A DNA stretch of 64,000 bases from Erysipelotrichaceae bacterium (GTDB taxonomy: Bacteria; Bacillota_I; Bacilli_A; Erysipelotrichales; Erysipelotrichaceae): NCBI GenBank assembly GCA_012513225.1, contig JAAZCQ010000025.1:26788-90787 (forward strand), in the 5' to 3' direction. Below, in pieces: positions 27,510 to 36,122 of the stretch. Position 1 is the first letter of the stretch. Each line of letters starts with the position of its first letter. The translations under genes and the position numbers were made by a program. The notes under the pieces are model-generated. The model was given only the letters and a program-made list of their open reading frames with translations. It searched no databases and was not told where the DNA came from.

Positions 27510-27573
27510 AATTACCTCACTTTTTATTTACATAATTATGGTATCATATTAGACAGTCCAGGAGGATGTTTTT

Positions 27574-28047
27574 ATGAATAAGTTTTATAAATTTATGATT
27601 TGGTTAATTGTCATTATATATATAGGGTTTATATTTTCAAATTCACTTCAAAGTGGTGAGATATCTGGTGCAACAAGTATGAAACTAGCAAAGATAATAG
27701 TTAATTATGCTGAAAAGCTAAATATTTCTATGTCATTAACCCTGTTTCATTCACTGTTAAGGAAATTAGCACACTTTATTGAATTTTTTGGTTTAGGCTT
27801 ATTAGTTGGTATTGCAATAGCAACATGTCCTTTATTTAAATCCAGAATATTAAACTTTGTAATATTCTTATTAGCTGTTCCTTTTACAGATGAATTTATA
27901 CAACGCTATGTACCAGATAGGGTTTCTACTTATAAGGATATGATTATTGATGCTACAGGAATGCTATTAGGTGGGTTTTTCATATATGTTTCTTATTTAA
28001 TAATAAAAGACATAGTCTCAATGTTTAATAAAAAGACTTCAAAATGA
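27574..28047 (+). CDS. VanZ-like integral membrane protein
   Basis: A 157-residue protein with four predicted helices (residues 6-22, 68-88, 90-108 and 125-147). It has the VanZ-family features SNSLQSG near 22 and LLRKLAHFIEFFGLG near 62, and TDEFIQRYVPDRVSTYKDMIIDATG near 108. VanZ gives low-level teicoplanin resistance in one enterococcal cluster, but most family members have no known role, and no vancomycin genes are present. GGAGG precedes the ATG. It is one of few plus-strand genes in this half. Confidence 0.85.
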   Translation: MNKFYKFMIWLIVIIYIGFIFSNSLQSGEISGATSMKLAKIIVNYAEKLNISMSLTLFHSLLRKLAHFIEFFGLGLLVGIAIATCPLFKSRILNFVIFLLAVPFTDEFIQRYVPDRVSTYKDMIIDATGMLLGGFFIYVSYLIIKDIVSMFNKKTSK

Positions 28048-28053
28048 AGTCTT
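28029..28053 (-). terminator. Terminator of the tryptophan transporter operon
   Basis: The stem AAGACTTC/GAAGTCTT with a short AAAAT loop is followed on the minus strand by TTTTTATT. It overlaps the 3' end of the convergent VanZ-like gene and may serve both. Confidence 0.7.
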
Positions 28054-28840
28054 AAACAAGTATAGCTGAATCAGATAATGTATCAAAATTACTTGTATAT
28101 AAATCTAATATATCTTGAATACTTGTATTCTTTCTTTTTTCACCTTCAAGAATAGTAAGTATTTTTCCATTTGACATTACAATAGTTTTATTTCCATATT
28201 TTAAAGCATTTTCTATATTATGGGTAATCATTAAAGTAGTAATGTTGTTTTCTTTTACTATTTTATCTGTTATCTCCATTATTTGTTTACTTGTTTTTGG
28301 ATCTAATGCTGCAGTATGTTCATCTAAAAGCAATAATTCGGGAGTTTGAATAGTTGCCATTAACAATGTCAAAGCCTGTCTTTGCCCTCCACTTAGTAAG
28401 CCAACAGGGCTTTTTAATCTGTGCTCCAAACCTAATCCCAACTTTTCACAAGATTTTTTAAATATAGATCTATCTGATTTTCTTACACCAAGTCCCATTC
28501 TCATTTGTTTTCCTCGACTATAAGCTAATCCTAAGTTTTCTTCTATAGTCATACTTGGTGCAGTACCTTTTAATGGATCTTGATACAATCTACCTATATA
28601 TCTTGATCTTTTATATTCTTTTTCATAGGTTATATTTTTACCATTATTAATAATGCTTCCAGAGTATACTTCAATATTTCCTGCAATAGCATTTAATAAT
28701 GTACTCTTCCCTGCTCCATTAGAACCTATGACACTAACAAAATCTCCATCATTTAACTCTAAAGAGATATTGTCCAATGCTTTTCTTTCATTAATAGTAT
28801 CTTTATTAAAAATTACTGATAAATTCTCAATTTGCAGCAT
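28052..28840 (-). CDS. trpZ: ABC transporter ATPase (tryptophan uptake, TrpZ-type)
   Basis: A 262-residue ATPase: Walker A GSNGAGKSTLL near residue 37, signature LLSGGQRQALTLLMA near 147, Walker B LLLDEHTAALDP near 170 and H-loop ITHNIE. It belongs with the permease (14-base overlap) and lipoprotein upstream, a three-gene set of the YcjX/ABC-2-like 'TrpXYZ' family. The upstream T-box with a UGG specifier supports tryptophan as substrate. It energises import at the inner face of the membrane. Confidence 0.85.
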   Translation of the reverse strand: MLQIENLSVIFNKDTINERKALDNISLELNDGDFVSVIGSNGAGKSTLLNAIAGNIEVYSGSIINNGKNITYEKEYKRSRYIGRLYQDPLKGTAPSMTIEENLGLAYSRGKQMRMGLGVRKSDRSIFKKSCEKLGLGLEHRLKSPVGLLSGGQRQALTLLMATIQTPELLLLDEHTAALDPKTSKQIMEITDKIVKENNITTLMITHNIENALKYGNKTIVMSNGKILTILEGEKRKNTSIQDILDLYTSNFDTLSDSAILV

Positions 28841-29726
28841 TTTTCTTCCTCCATTTAATATAAGCAGGTTTTAAGGTAGGAATCATTATAGCTACTATAA
28901 CAATTAACGCACTAAATAATTTTATATCACTTGTAGGTAAACCCAATTGAAATGCATATGTAAGAACTAATCTATAGATAATTGCTCCTAAAAATATAGA
29001 AATAAGATGGTTTAATATTCCTCTTGTTTTAAATAAAGTTTCACCAACAATAATATTTGCTAAACCCAACACTAACATACCTGTACCAACACTAACAGTA
29101 GCGGTTTGAGTGTATTGAGCATATATGCATCCAGATAAAGCTACAATACCATTACATAATGCAAATCCCATAATTTTCATAAAATCTGTATTTATGCTAC
29201 TACTTCTTACCATGGCTTCATTATCTCCAGTAGCACGTAAAGACATCCCCACTTGTGTTTTTAAAAAATATACCATTAAAGCTATTATTATTATATTTAT
29301 AATTAATAATTCTATTAAAGGCCCAAAATCATAACCATTAATAATAATTTTATTTTTTAAAATATCAAAAATATTTGAATATCCACCTAAATACAAACTA
29401 GGTTTATCCAACATAATATGAAGATTTATAGAATACAAACCTGTCATTGTAAGTATGCCTGCAAGAATTGCATGCATGTTTAATTTTGTATGTAATAGCC
29501 CAGTAATTATCCCTGTTAAACTTCCTCCTAATATTGCAAAAATTAATCCTAAGAATGGTTGGTTATTAAGAGTAAAAGCACTACTGATAGCAAGACCAGT
29601 AACAAAACTACCATCAACAGTTAAGTCAGGCAAGTTTAATATTCTAAAAGCTATATATAAACCAATTGATAATATGGCAAAGATACTTCCAAGTTCTAAG
29701 CCACCCATGATGGTAGTAAAATTCAT
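28827..29726 (-). CDS. trpY: ABC transporter permease (tryptophan uptake, TrpY-type)
   Basis: A 299-residue protein with eight to nine hydrophobic helices. It begins MNFTTIMGGLELGSIFAILSIG, typical of branched-chain-type (BPD_transp_2) permeases, and has the coupling motif QVGMSLRATGDNEAMVRSS near 160. It sits between the lipoprotein (2-base gap) and the ATPase (overlap). The family is general; the tryptophan assignment rests on the T-box. Confidence 0.85.
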   Translation of the reverse strand: MNFTTIMGGLELGSIFAILSIGLYIAFRILNLPDLTVDGSFVTGLAISSAFTLNNQPFLGLIFAILGGSLTGIITGLLHTKLNMHAILAGILTMTGLYSINLHIMLDKPSLYLGGYSNIFDILKNKIIINGYDFGPLIELLIINIIIIALMVYFLKTQVGMSLRATGDNEAMVRSSSINTDFMKIMGFALCNGIVALSGCIYAQYTQTATVSVGTGMLVLGLANIIVGETLFKTRGILNHLISIFLGAIIYRLVLTYAFQLGLPTSDIKLFSALIVIVAIMIPTLKPAYIKWRKKNAAN

Positions 29727-29727
29727 T

Positions 29728-30711
29728 TTATTCTCCTATTTCTATTAATTTTGGATCATTTGCAATTGATTCTGGAAGAGTAATTCCTAAAGATTCTAAA
29801 GTATTCTTATTAATATATATACTTAAATTTGAATCAAATGTTTCTACTGGGATATCACTAATTAAAGTTCCTTTTAACACTTTATCTACCATGTTTGCTG
29901 TTTCTATTCCTAAATCTGAATAATCAATTCCAACAGTAGCTAAACCACCATCCATTACCATTGAATCTGCTCCAACATAAACTGGTATATTTGCTTTAAT
30001 GCCTTCTGAAGCTAATATTGCCATTGCTTCTGCTACTGTATTATCCGTTGGTACAAATATAAAATCAACCTTATTAGCAATAACACTTGAAGCTGTTTGT
30101 AATTCACTACTTACAGAAATAGTTGCAGTCTCTACTGTTAAGCCCTTTTCTAATGCATATTCTTGTAATATTTTTAAATTTGATACAGAATTGTCTTCTC
30201 CAGCATTGTATATATAGCCAACAGTTTTAGCTTCTGGATCAATTGTTAAAGCTAAATCTATAATTTGTTTAACTTTTACTGGATCACTTGTTCCTGTTAC
30301 ATTATCACTTGTATCATCAAGTGCCTTAACTACATTTGCTCCTACTGGATCTGATATGGCAGAGAAAATAATAGGTGTTTCAGAAGATAAAGATAAAGCA
30401 GCTTGTGCTACTGGAGTTGTAATTGCTACAACCACATCAACATTTTCAGCTTTTAAATTCTGCATAATTGTAGGCAAGTTAGCAACATCTCCTTGTGCAT
30501 TCACAAATTTAATAACACAATTTTCAGAATCTTTGTATCCTAGTGTATCTAATTGATCAAGTATTGCATCTTTAATAATATTTAAAGAAGTATGCTCCAC
30601 AAGTTGAACGATGCCTATTACTGGTTTATCATCGTTTGTTTCATTAATAGTTTGCTTAGAACACCCGGTAACTAGCATTAGAGTTAAAGCGATTTTTAAT
30701 AGTTTTTTCAT
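29728..30711 (-). CDS. trpX: Tryptophan ABC transporter substrate-binding lipoprotein
   Basis: A 327-residue protein with a lipoprotein signal ending LVTGCSKQ (Cys17 lipidated). A type I periplasmic-binding fold follows (IGIVQLVEHTSLNIIKDAI, NAQGDVANLPTIMQNL, IFSAISDPVGANVV, IPVYVGADSMVMDGGLATVGIDY), as in the TrpX/YtjP family. It captures substrate outside the membrane for the permease and ATPase downstream. Expression is under a T-box riboswitch whose specifier codon is UGG, so uncharged tRNA-Trp should switch it on. Confidence 0.88.
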   Translation of the reverse strand: MKKLLKIALTLMLVTGCSKQTINETNDDKPVIGIVQLVEHTSLNIIKDAILDQLDTLGYKDSENCVIKFVNAQGDVANLPTIMQNLKAENVDVVVAITTPVAQAALSLSSETPIIFSAISDPVGANVVKALDDTSDNVTGTSDPVKVKQIIDLALTIDPEAKTVGYIYNAGEDNSVSNLKILQEYALEKGLTVETATISVSSELQTASSVIANKVDFIFVPTDNTVAEAMAILASEGIKANIPVYVGADSMVMDGGLATVGIDYSDLGIETANMVDKVLKGTLISDIPVETFDSNLSIYINKNTLESLGITLPESIANDPKLIEIGE

Positions 30712-30763
30712 ATATTTCTCCTTCTAGTTGCAATTTTTCATAGCAAGCTCTTACCAATTAAAC

Positions 30764-31012
30764 AAAAAACGCCTATCCTTAAAGGACAAGCGTTATAACC
30801 TGCGGTACCACCTTATTTAGTAAGAATCACTCACTTTACGAAAATGCAATCACACTTTCTGTCTGTTAACGGTGACTTTCCGTCTTGAGATACTCGTATA
30901 TACTTTCATCAAGCCCTCATGGGTCCATTTACAAACTGTCATCTCTACTAGGTTTCCACCATCCCTAGCTCTCTTTAAGTAACTTGTAAGTTTTATCTCC
31001 CAATCATTGGTT
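30764..31012 (-). promoter_or_regulatory. T-box riboswitch, tryptophan specifier (UGG)
   Basis: The minus-strand leader of trpX holds a full T-box. The lower Stem I pairs TTGGG with CCCA, and an internal specifier loop has UGG (30927-30925) followed by A directly before CCCA. The upper stem pairs TTACAA with TTGTAA, and an AGAGA motif follows. The conserved antiterminator sequence AAGGTGGTACCGCA lies at 30814-30801, and a terminator stem (about 30794-30769) ends in six Ts. Uncharged tRNA-Trp should pair with UGG and stabilise the antiterminator. Confidence 0.95.
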
Positions 31013-31018
31013 TCTTAA

Positions 31019-31047
31019 ATACTAACTTTTTAAAATGAAACTGTCAA
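31019..31047 (-). promoter_or_regulatory. Promoter of the T-box/trpXYZ operon
   Basis: On the minus strand, TTGACA (31047-31042), a 17-base spacer and TAGTAT (31024-31019) form a strong sigma-A promoter, giving an RNA start near 31012. Confidence 0.8.
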
Positions 31048-31074
31048 CATTTATTTCTGAAAATATTTACATAA

Positions 31075-31518
31075 TTATTTTAATAACGAAGATAATGCTT
31101 CATTAACAATCTTGCCATCTACTTGTCCTTTATAATTTAAAAGGATGTTTTTCATAATAATACCTTGATTTTTTTTAATTGGTTCTATATTTTCTTTTTC
31201 CATTAAATCTTGAATAATAATTGTTATTTCTTCTTTTGAAAGTTGCTTTGGAAGATAGGATTCTAATATACTTATCTTTCTTTTTGTATCTTCTATCATT
31301 TGTACTCTATCTTGTGGTGTTTGATTAAGAGAATCTTTTGTTTGTTTAAGTTCTTTTTGAATAAATGTATACTCTTCATTTAAACTTAACTCTCTTTTTT
31401 CTTCTTTTTCAGCTAGTGAAATTGCAGAGATAACTAAGGTTAATACCCCTTTTTTTATACTATCTTTATCCCTCATTGCTTGAATATTATCTTTTTTTAA
31501 TTTTTGTAATAGTTCCAT
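31075..31518 (-). CDS. yqeY: YqeY/GatB-domain protein
   Basis: A 147-residue all-helical protein of the YqeY family. It begins with a charged helix (LKKDNIQAMRDKDSIKKGVLTLVISAI), has YTFIQKELKQTKDS in the middle, and a C-terminal domain with YLPKQLSKEEI and GKIVNEALSSLL. The family resembles the tail of the GatB amidotransferase subunit and may bind tRNA; no reaction is established. It is a single-gene unit, convergent in neither direction, facing away from the ABC exporter. Confidence 0.88.
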   Translation of the reverse strand: MELLQKLKKDNIQAMRDKDSIKKGVLTLVISAISLAEKEEKRELSLNEEYTFIQKELKQTKDSLNQTPQDRVQMIEDTKRKISILESYLPKQLSKEEITIIIQDLMEKENIEPIKKNQGIIMKNILLNYKGQVDGKIVNEALSSLLK

Positions 31519-31599
31519 ATGATTTCTCCTATTTATATTATATCTTAATATTTGAATATATTTACTTAATGATGTATCATTTTTTAATTGGAGGTTAGA

Positions 31600-33336
31600 A
31601 TGAATAAAGAATATATTAAAAAATTTATAAGTTATTATAAGCCTTATAAAATGTTATTTTTTATGGATATGTTATGTGCTCTTACTGTTGCAGGCATATC
31701 TTTAATAATTCCATTAATCACAAGACATATTACAAATGTGGTTCTAGTTGGGGATTCTAGTTTAATGATGAGTAGAATTATAAAGCTAGGCTTATTAATG
31801 CTTGGTTTAGTAGTTATAGAGTTTATATGTAATTACTTTATTACATATAAAGGCCACCTTATGGGTGTATATATGGAAACAGATTTAAGAAATGAATTAT
31901 TTGAACATTATCAAAAATTATCTTTTAGTTTTTATGATAATCAAAAAGTTGGACAACTTATGTCTAGACTTACTAATGATTTATTTCCTTTAACAGAACT
32001 ATATCATCATGGACCTGAAGACTTAGTTATTTCAATAATTAAGATAGTTGGAGCGTTTATTATATTAATAAATGTTAATATACAATTAACTTTATTAATA
32101 TTTATATTTATTCCTATAATGGTTGTTATAGTTTTATTTTTCTTTAGAAAAATGAAAAATGCTTCAAAAGTAAATAAACAAGTTATAGGTGATATCAATG
32201 CTACTATTGAAGATAATTTATCAGGAATTAGAGTTGTAAAATCTTTTACAAATGAAGAAGATGAACTAGAAAAATTTAGAGTTGATAATCATAGATTTAT
32301 TAAGAGTAAGGGTAATGCATATAAATACATGGCTGGGTTTCATACATCAATATCTCTTACATCAAGTTTATTAAATATTTCAGTTATAGTATTAGGAGCT
32401 TTATTTATTAGTAAAGATAAAATATTACTAGGCGATTTACTTACTTATCTTCTATATATAAACAATCTTCTTGAGCCAATAAAAAAACTAATAAATTTTA
32501 CAGAACAATATAATGAAGGTATTACTGGTTTTGAAAGATTTATGGAAATGATGGAGATAAATCCAGATATTATTGATAGTAAAGATGCTAAATCATTATT
32601 AGATGCAAAAGGTCGTGTTAGATTCAATAATGTTTCATTTAAATATAATGATACTGATGAATATGTACTTAAAAACATTAACTTAGATGTTGATGAGGGT
32701 GAATATATTGCATTAGTAGGAGAAAGTGGTGTTGGGAAAACTACTCTATGTTCACTAATACCAAGATTTTATGATGTAAGTGGTGGATCTATAACAATAG
32801 ATGATATAAATATAAAAGATGTAACTCTTAAATCATTAAGAAGCAATATTGGTATAGTTCAACAAGATGTTTATCTATTTGCGGGTACTATAATGGACAA
32901 TATTAGATATGGTAAGCCAGATGCTAGTGATGAAGAAATAATCAAAGCAGCTAAATTAGCTAATGCCCATGATTTCATTAGTGAATTTATTGATGGGTAT
33001 AATACAGATATTGGTCAAAGAGGAGTTAAACTATCAGGCGGACAAAAACAAAGAATTTCTATCGCAAGAGTATTCTTAAAAAATCCTAGTATTTTAATAT
33101 TTGATGAAGCAACATCTGCACTTGATAATGAATCAGAAAAAGTAGTTCAAGATTCTTTAGAATTATTATCTAAAAATAGAACTACATTTGTTATAGCACA
33201 CAGACTTTCTACTATTAGAAATGCTCAAAGAATTATTGTTTTATCAGATGATGGTATAAAAGAGAGTGGAACTCATGAGGAATTATTAAAAAAAGATGGA
33301 ATATATTCCCATCTTTATAACATGCAGTTTAATTAA
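31600..33336 (+). CDS. ABC-type multidrug/lipid exporter half-transporter
   Basis: A 578-residue MsbA-like protein starting at the ATG at 31600, with GGAGG six bases upstream; an in-frame TTG earlier is part of that site. It has six transmembrane helices in residues 1-310 and a nucleotide-binding domain with Walker A VGESGVGKTTLC near 372, signature LSGGQKQRISIARV near 477, Walker B ILIFDEATSALD near 498 and H-loop IAHRLST. It would act as a homodimer, since no second half-transporter is adjacent. The substrate is unknown. Its end overlaps the convergent chorismate mutase gene by 8 bases. Confidence 0.93.
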   Translation: MNKEYIKKFISYYKPYKMLFFMDMLCALTVAGISLIIPLITRHITNVVLVGDSSLMMSRIIKLGLLMLGLVVIEFICNYFITYKGHLMGVYMETDLRNELFEHYQKLSFSFYDNQKVGQLMSRLTNDLFPLTELYHHGPEDLVISIIKIVGAFIILINVNIQLTLLIFIFIPIMVVIVLFFFRKMKNASKVNKQVIGDINATIEDNLSGIRVVKSFTNEEDELEKFRVDNHRFIKSKGNAYKYMAGFHTSISLTSSLLNISVIVLGALFISKDKILLGDLLTYLLYINNLLEPIKKLINFTEQYNEGITGFERFMEMMEINPDIIDSKDAKSLLDAKGRVRFNNVSFKYNDTDEYVLKNINLDVDEGEYIALVGESGVGKTTLCSLIPRFYDVSGGSITIDDINIKDVTLKSLRSNIGIVQQDVYLFAGTIMDNIRYGKPDASDEEIIKAAKLANAHDFISEFIDGYNTDIGQRGVKLSGGQKQRISIARVFLKNPSILIFDEATSALDNESEKVVQDSLELLSKNRTTFVIAHRLSTIRNAQRIIVLSDDGIKESGTHEELLKKDGIYSHLYNMQFN

Positions 33337-33595
33337 TGTCTGATTGATATTTCTTAGAAACAATAAATATATTTTGTAAAAATTCAATATAATATTTTTC
33401 TAAAGCCTTGTCTTGTAAATAGCCAAGGTTTTTATTTATTAAAAATTCTTCTCTTCCTGTATCATTAATCGATAAATTATTTTCTATTTTATAATCTATC
33501 ACATCTTTTACTGCTTTAAATCTTTTTTCAAATAACTCTACCATTTCTTTATCTACTTCTTCAATTGTTAATCTAGCTTGCTCTAATTTATTCAT
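33329..33595 (-). CDS. Small chorismate mutase (AroQ type)
   Basis: An 88-residue helical protein starting at the ATG at 33595, with AAGGA upstream. EEVDKEMVELFEKRFKAVKDVIDYK matches helix 1 of AroQ chorismate mutases, including the Arg that binds chorismate, and INKNLGYLQDKALEKYYIEFLQNIF fits helix 3. It would convert chorismate to prephenate for Phe and Tyr synthesis. No other shikimate or aromatic genes lie nearby, and it overlaps the GltD-like gene by 8 bases. It might serve a specialised or regulatory role. Confidence 0.8.
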   Translation of the reverse strand: MNKLEQARLTIEEVDKEMVELFEKRFKAVKDVIDYKIENNLSINDTGREEFLINKNLGYLQDKALEKYYIEFLQNIFIVSKKYQSDIN

Positions 33596-34820
33596 TTTGT
33601 AATAATCCTTGACAATATAAGTCCATGTTTTTAGCAATTTGTTTAGCTGTTGCAATTGCATTTACAACTGTTTTAGCACCACTAACAACATCTCCACTTC
33701 CAAATATACCAGTCATTGAAGTTTGACCTTTAGAATCAGTTACTAATAGTCCCCATTTATTTAATTCTATATTAGATGTTGATACTAAGTTTTTCTTTGT
33801 TGTTTGACTAACAGCAATAATTACTGCATCACATTTAACTAAAGTTTTACTTCCTTCAATAATTTTAGTTTGAACTTTGCCATTTTCATCAACATAGTTT
33901 TCAGTATCTTCAAATATTGCTCCATCAAAAGTAAATTCTTTTGGTGCCTTAAACATTTCAAATTTAACTCCTTCTGCTATTGCTTCTTCAATTTCAGGTT
34001 TGTTTGCAGGCATATTTTCAAATGTTTTTCTATAATATACAGTTACATCTTTACCCTGTCTTTTTGCAGTTCTTGCAGCATCCATAGCTACATTTCCACC
34101 ACCAATAACAATAACCTTTTCTTTAAAATCAAATGTTTCAGGAGATCTTAAATAATCAATAGCATAATGAATATGGCCCAAGGATTCACCTTTTATATTT
34201 AACTCTTTAGGTTTTCCAGCACCAGTCCCAACAAAAATAGCATCATAACCATCTTCTACTAGCTTATCAAGAGTTATTACTGTACCAATTAAAGTATTTG
34301 GTCTAACTACAACACCCAATTCTTTTAATAAAACCTCATATTTATCTACAATACTTTTATCTAATCTAAAATCAGGGATTCCATATCTTAATACCCCACC
34401 AATTCTTGGTGCTTCATCAAATAAAGTTACATAGTATCCTTTTCTTGCAAGAATAATTGCAACAGTTAGCCCAGCTGGGCCTCCTCCAACTACCGCAATA
34501 GTTTTTCCATTTAGTTCAGGTTTTTCAAAGTGTAATTTTTCTAAATAATCTAATGAAAGCTCTTCTTCTATTTTATGAAATTCTATTGGATCACCTTTAA
34601 TACCTCTTATACAATTCCCCTTACATTGACTATCCCAATCACAAACAAGTGAGCATACACTTGAAAATGGATTGTTTTCAAACAATATTTCTTGAGCCTC
34701 TAAATATTTTCCCTCTTTATACAATGAAATTACCTTAGGTATATCAGTATTTATGGGACAAGCTGCTTGACACCTAGCATTTTTACACAGTAAGCAACGA
34801 TTAGCTTCATCAATATTCAT
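33588..34820 (-). CDS. GltD-like NADPH-dependent oxidoreductase (glutamate synthase small-subunit family)
   Basis: A 410-residue protein. An N-terminal helical domain has two cysteine clusters for [4Fe-4S] centres (CLLCKNARCQAACP near 9-22 and CSLVCDWDSQCKGNC near 54-68). An FAD-binding segment VVGGGPAGLT near 112 and an NAD(P)-binding segment VIGGGNVAMDAARTAKR near 242 follow, with a closing GDVVSGAKTV. Relatives are GltD, PreT and NfnB. No large glutamate synthase subunit (GltB) is present, so a stand-alone electron-transfer partner role is more likely than glutamate synthesis. The start at 34820 follows an AGAGGTG site. Confidence 0.85.
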   Translation of the reverse strand: MNIDEANRCLLCKNARCQAACPINTDIPKVISLYKEGKYLEAQEILFENNPFSSVCSLVCDWDSQCKGNCIRGIKGDPIEFHKIEEELSLDYLEKLHFEKPELNGKTIAVVGGGPAGLTVAIILARKGYYVTLFDEAPRIGGVLRYGIPDFRLDKSIVDKYEVLLKELGVVVRPNTLIGTVITLDKLVEDGYDAIFVGTGAGKPKELNIKGESLGHIHYAIDYLRSPETFDFKEKVIVIGGGNVAMDAARTAKRQGKDVTVYYRKTFENMPANKPEIEEAIAEGVKFEMFKAPKEFTFDGAIFEDTENYVDENGKVQTKIIEGSKTLVKCDAVIIAVSQTTKKNLVSTSNIELNKWGLLVTDSKGQTSMTGIFGSGDVVSGAKTVVNAIATAKQIAKNMDLYCQGLLQNE

Positions 34821-34928
34821 AATTATCACCTCTTATCTTGATTATTATACCTAAAAACTAATATAATGTGAATAATACTAATCTTTTATAAATTATTTAA
34901 GAAATAAAAGTTGAAGGGGGTCTTTATT

Positions 34929-36122
34929 ATGAAGGTTATATTCATTTCTCCAACATTTCCAAAAACCTATTATCAATTTCCAGTTGCAAGCAAAAATGCT
35001 GGAATGACAACATTAGGTATTGCTGAAGATTCTTATGAATCTCTTAACCAAGAACTCAAAAATTCTTTGGATGATTATTATCAAGTCCATTCACTTGAAA
35101 ATTATGAAGAAGTTTATAAAGCAGTAGCATATTTTTCATTTAAGTATGGAAAAATTGATTATATTGAATCAAATAATGAGTATTGGTTAGAACAAGATGC
35201 TAAACTTAGAACTGATTTTAATATCACCACAAGTTATAACACAAAAGATTTACAAAGTTTTAAATTTAAATCTGGTATGAAAAAGTTTTATGAAGATGCA
35301 GGAATAAAATTTGCTAGATATCATATGGTAACAAATTTAGAAGAAGGACAAAAATTTATTAAGGAAGTTGGATATCCAGTAGTTGTAAAACCTGATAATG
35401 GTGTAGGAGCAAATGCCACTTATAAAATATCAAATAGTAAAGAATTAAAAGAATTCTATAATACTACACTTTATACACAATACATTATGGAAGAATTTGT
35501 TCCAGGAGAAATAGTTTCTTATGATGGTATTGCTGGACCAAACAGTGAAATTATATTTGAAATGAGTGAAGTATTTACTGAAAATGTAATGGAAATTGTT
35601 AACAATGCTTCTGAATGTTTCTACTACACTAATAGAGAAATGCCTGAGAATATTTTAAAGGCAGGTAGAGCAACAATAGCTTCATTTAAACCAAGAAATC
35701 GATTCTTTCACTGCGAATTCTTTAGAATGTTAAAAGATAAACCAGGACTAGCTAATAAAGGTGAAATTATAGCGCTAGAAGTTAATATGAGACCTCCTGG
35801 AGGATATACCACAGAACTATTTAATTACGCTAATGACATTAACGTTTATCAAATATACGCTGATATGCTTAAGAATGGCGTAATTAATGTAAACTATAAT
35901 AGAGACTATTATTGTGGTTACATCGCAAAAAGAGATGGTTTAAAATATAAACATACACATAAAGAAATTAGTGAAAAATATAAAAATGAGATATTAGTAC
36001 ATGATAGAATGCCTGATATTTTAGCTACTGCAATGGGAAACGAATTTTACATAGCTAGATTTAAAAAAGAAAAAGATGTTATTAATTGTGCTAAATATAT
36101 TTATAAGAAAATGGAGAAATAA
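34929..36122 (+). CDS. ATP-grasp family carboxylate-amine/thiol ligase
   Basis: A 397-residue protein starting at the ATG at 34929, after an AAGGGGG site. An N-terminal Rossmann-like domain (residues 1-105; SPTFPKTYYQFPVASKNAGM) is followed by an ATP-grasp domain (about 110-320) with YPVVVKPDNGVGANATYKI, YIMEEFVPGE and the metal-binding EVNMRPPGG near 285. It should join a carboxylate to an amine or thiol through an acyl-phosphate. Substrates are unknown; the sequence is not a close match to D-Ala ligase, biotin carboxylase or PurK. The stop codon touches the start of the esterase gene, so the two are tightly coupled. Confidence 0.8.
   Translation: MKVIFISPTFPKTYYQFPVASKNAGMTTLGIAEDSYESLNQELKNSLDDYYQVHSLENYEEVYKAVAYFSFKYGKIDYIESNNEYWLEQDAKLRTDFNITTSYNTKDLQSFKFKSGMKKFYEDAGIKFARYHMVTNLEEGQKFIKEVGYPVVVKPDNGVGANATYKISNSKELKEFYNTTLYTQYIMEEFVPGEIVSYDGIAGPNSEIIFEMSEVFTENVMEIVNNASECFYYTNREMPENILKAGRATIASFKPRNRFFHCEFFRMLKDKPGLANKGEIIALEVNMRPPGGYTTELFNYANDINVYQIYADMLKNGVINVNYNRDYYCGYIAKRDGLKYKHTHKEISEKYKNEILVHDRMPDILATAMGNEFYIARFKKEKDVINCAKYIYKKMEK

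Noticed and set aside
27043..27552. A 169-residue plus-strand frame opposite the YitT gene
   Set aside because: It is antisense to the conserved YitT helices, with proline/lysine-rich composition typical of a reverse-complement frame.
27574..28047. Glycopeptide resistance locus
   Set aside because: Only a VanZ-like membrane protein is present; there is no vanA/B ligase, vanH, vanX or VanRS. The ATP-grasp gene 7 kb away does not match D-Ala ligases closely.
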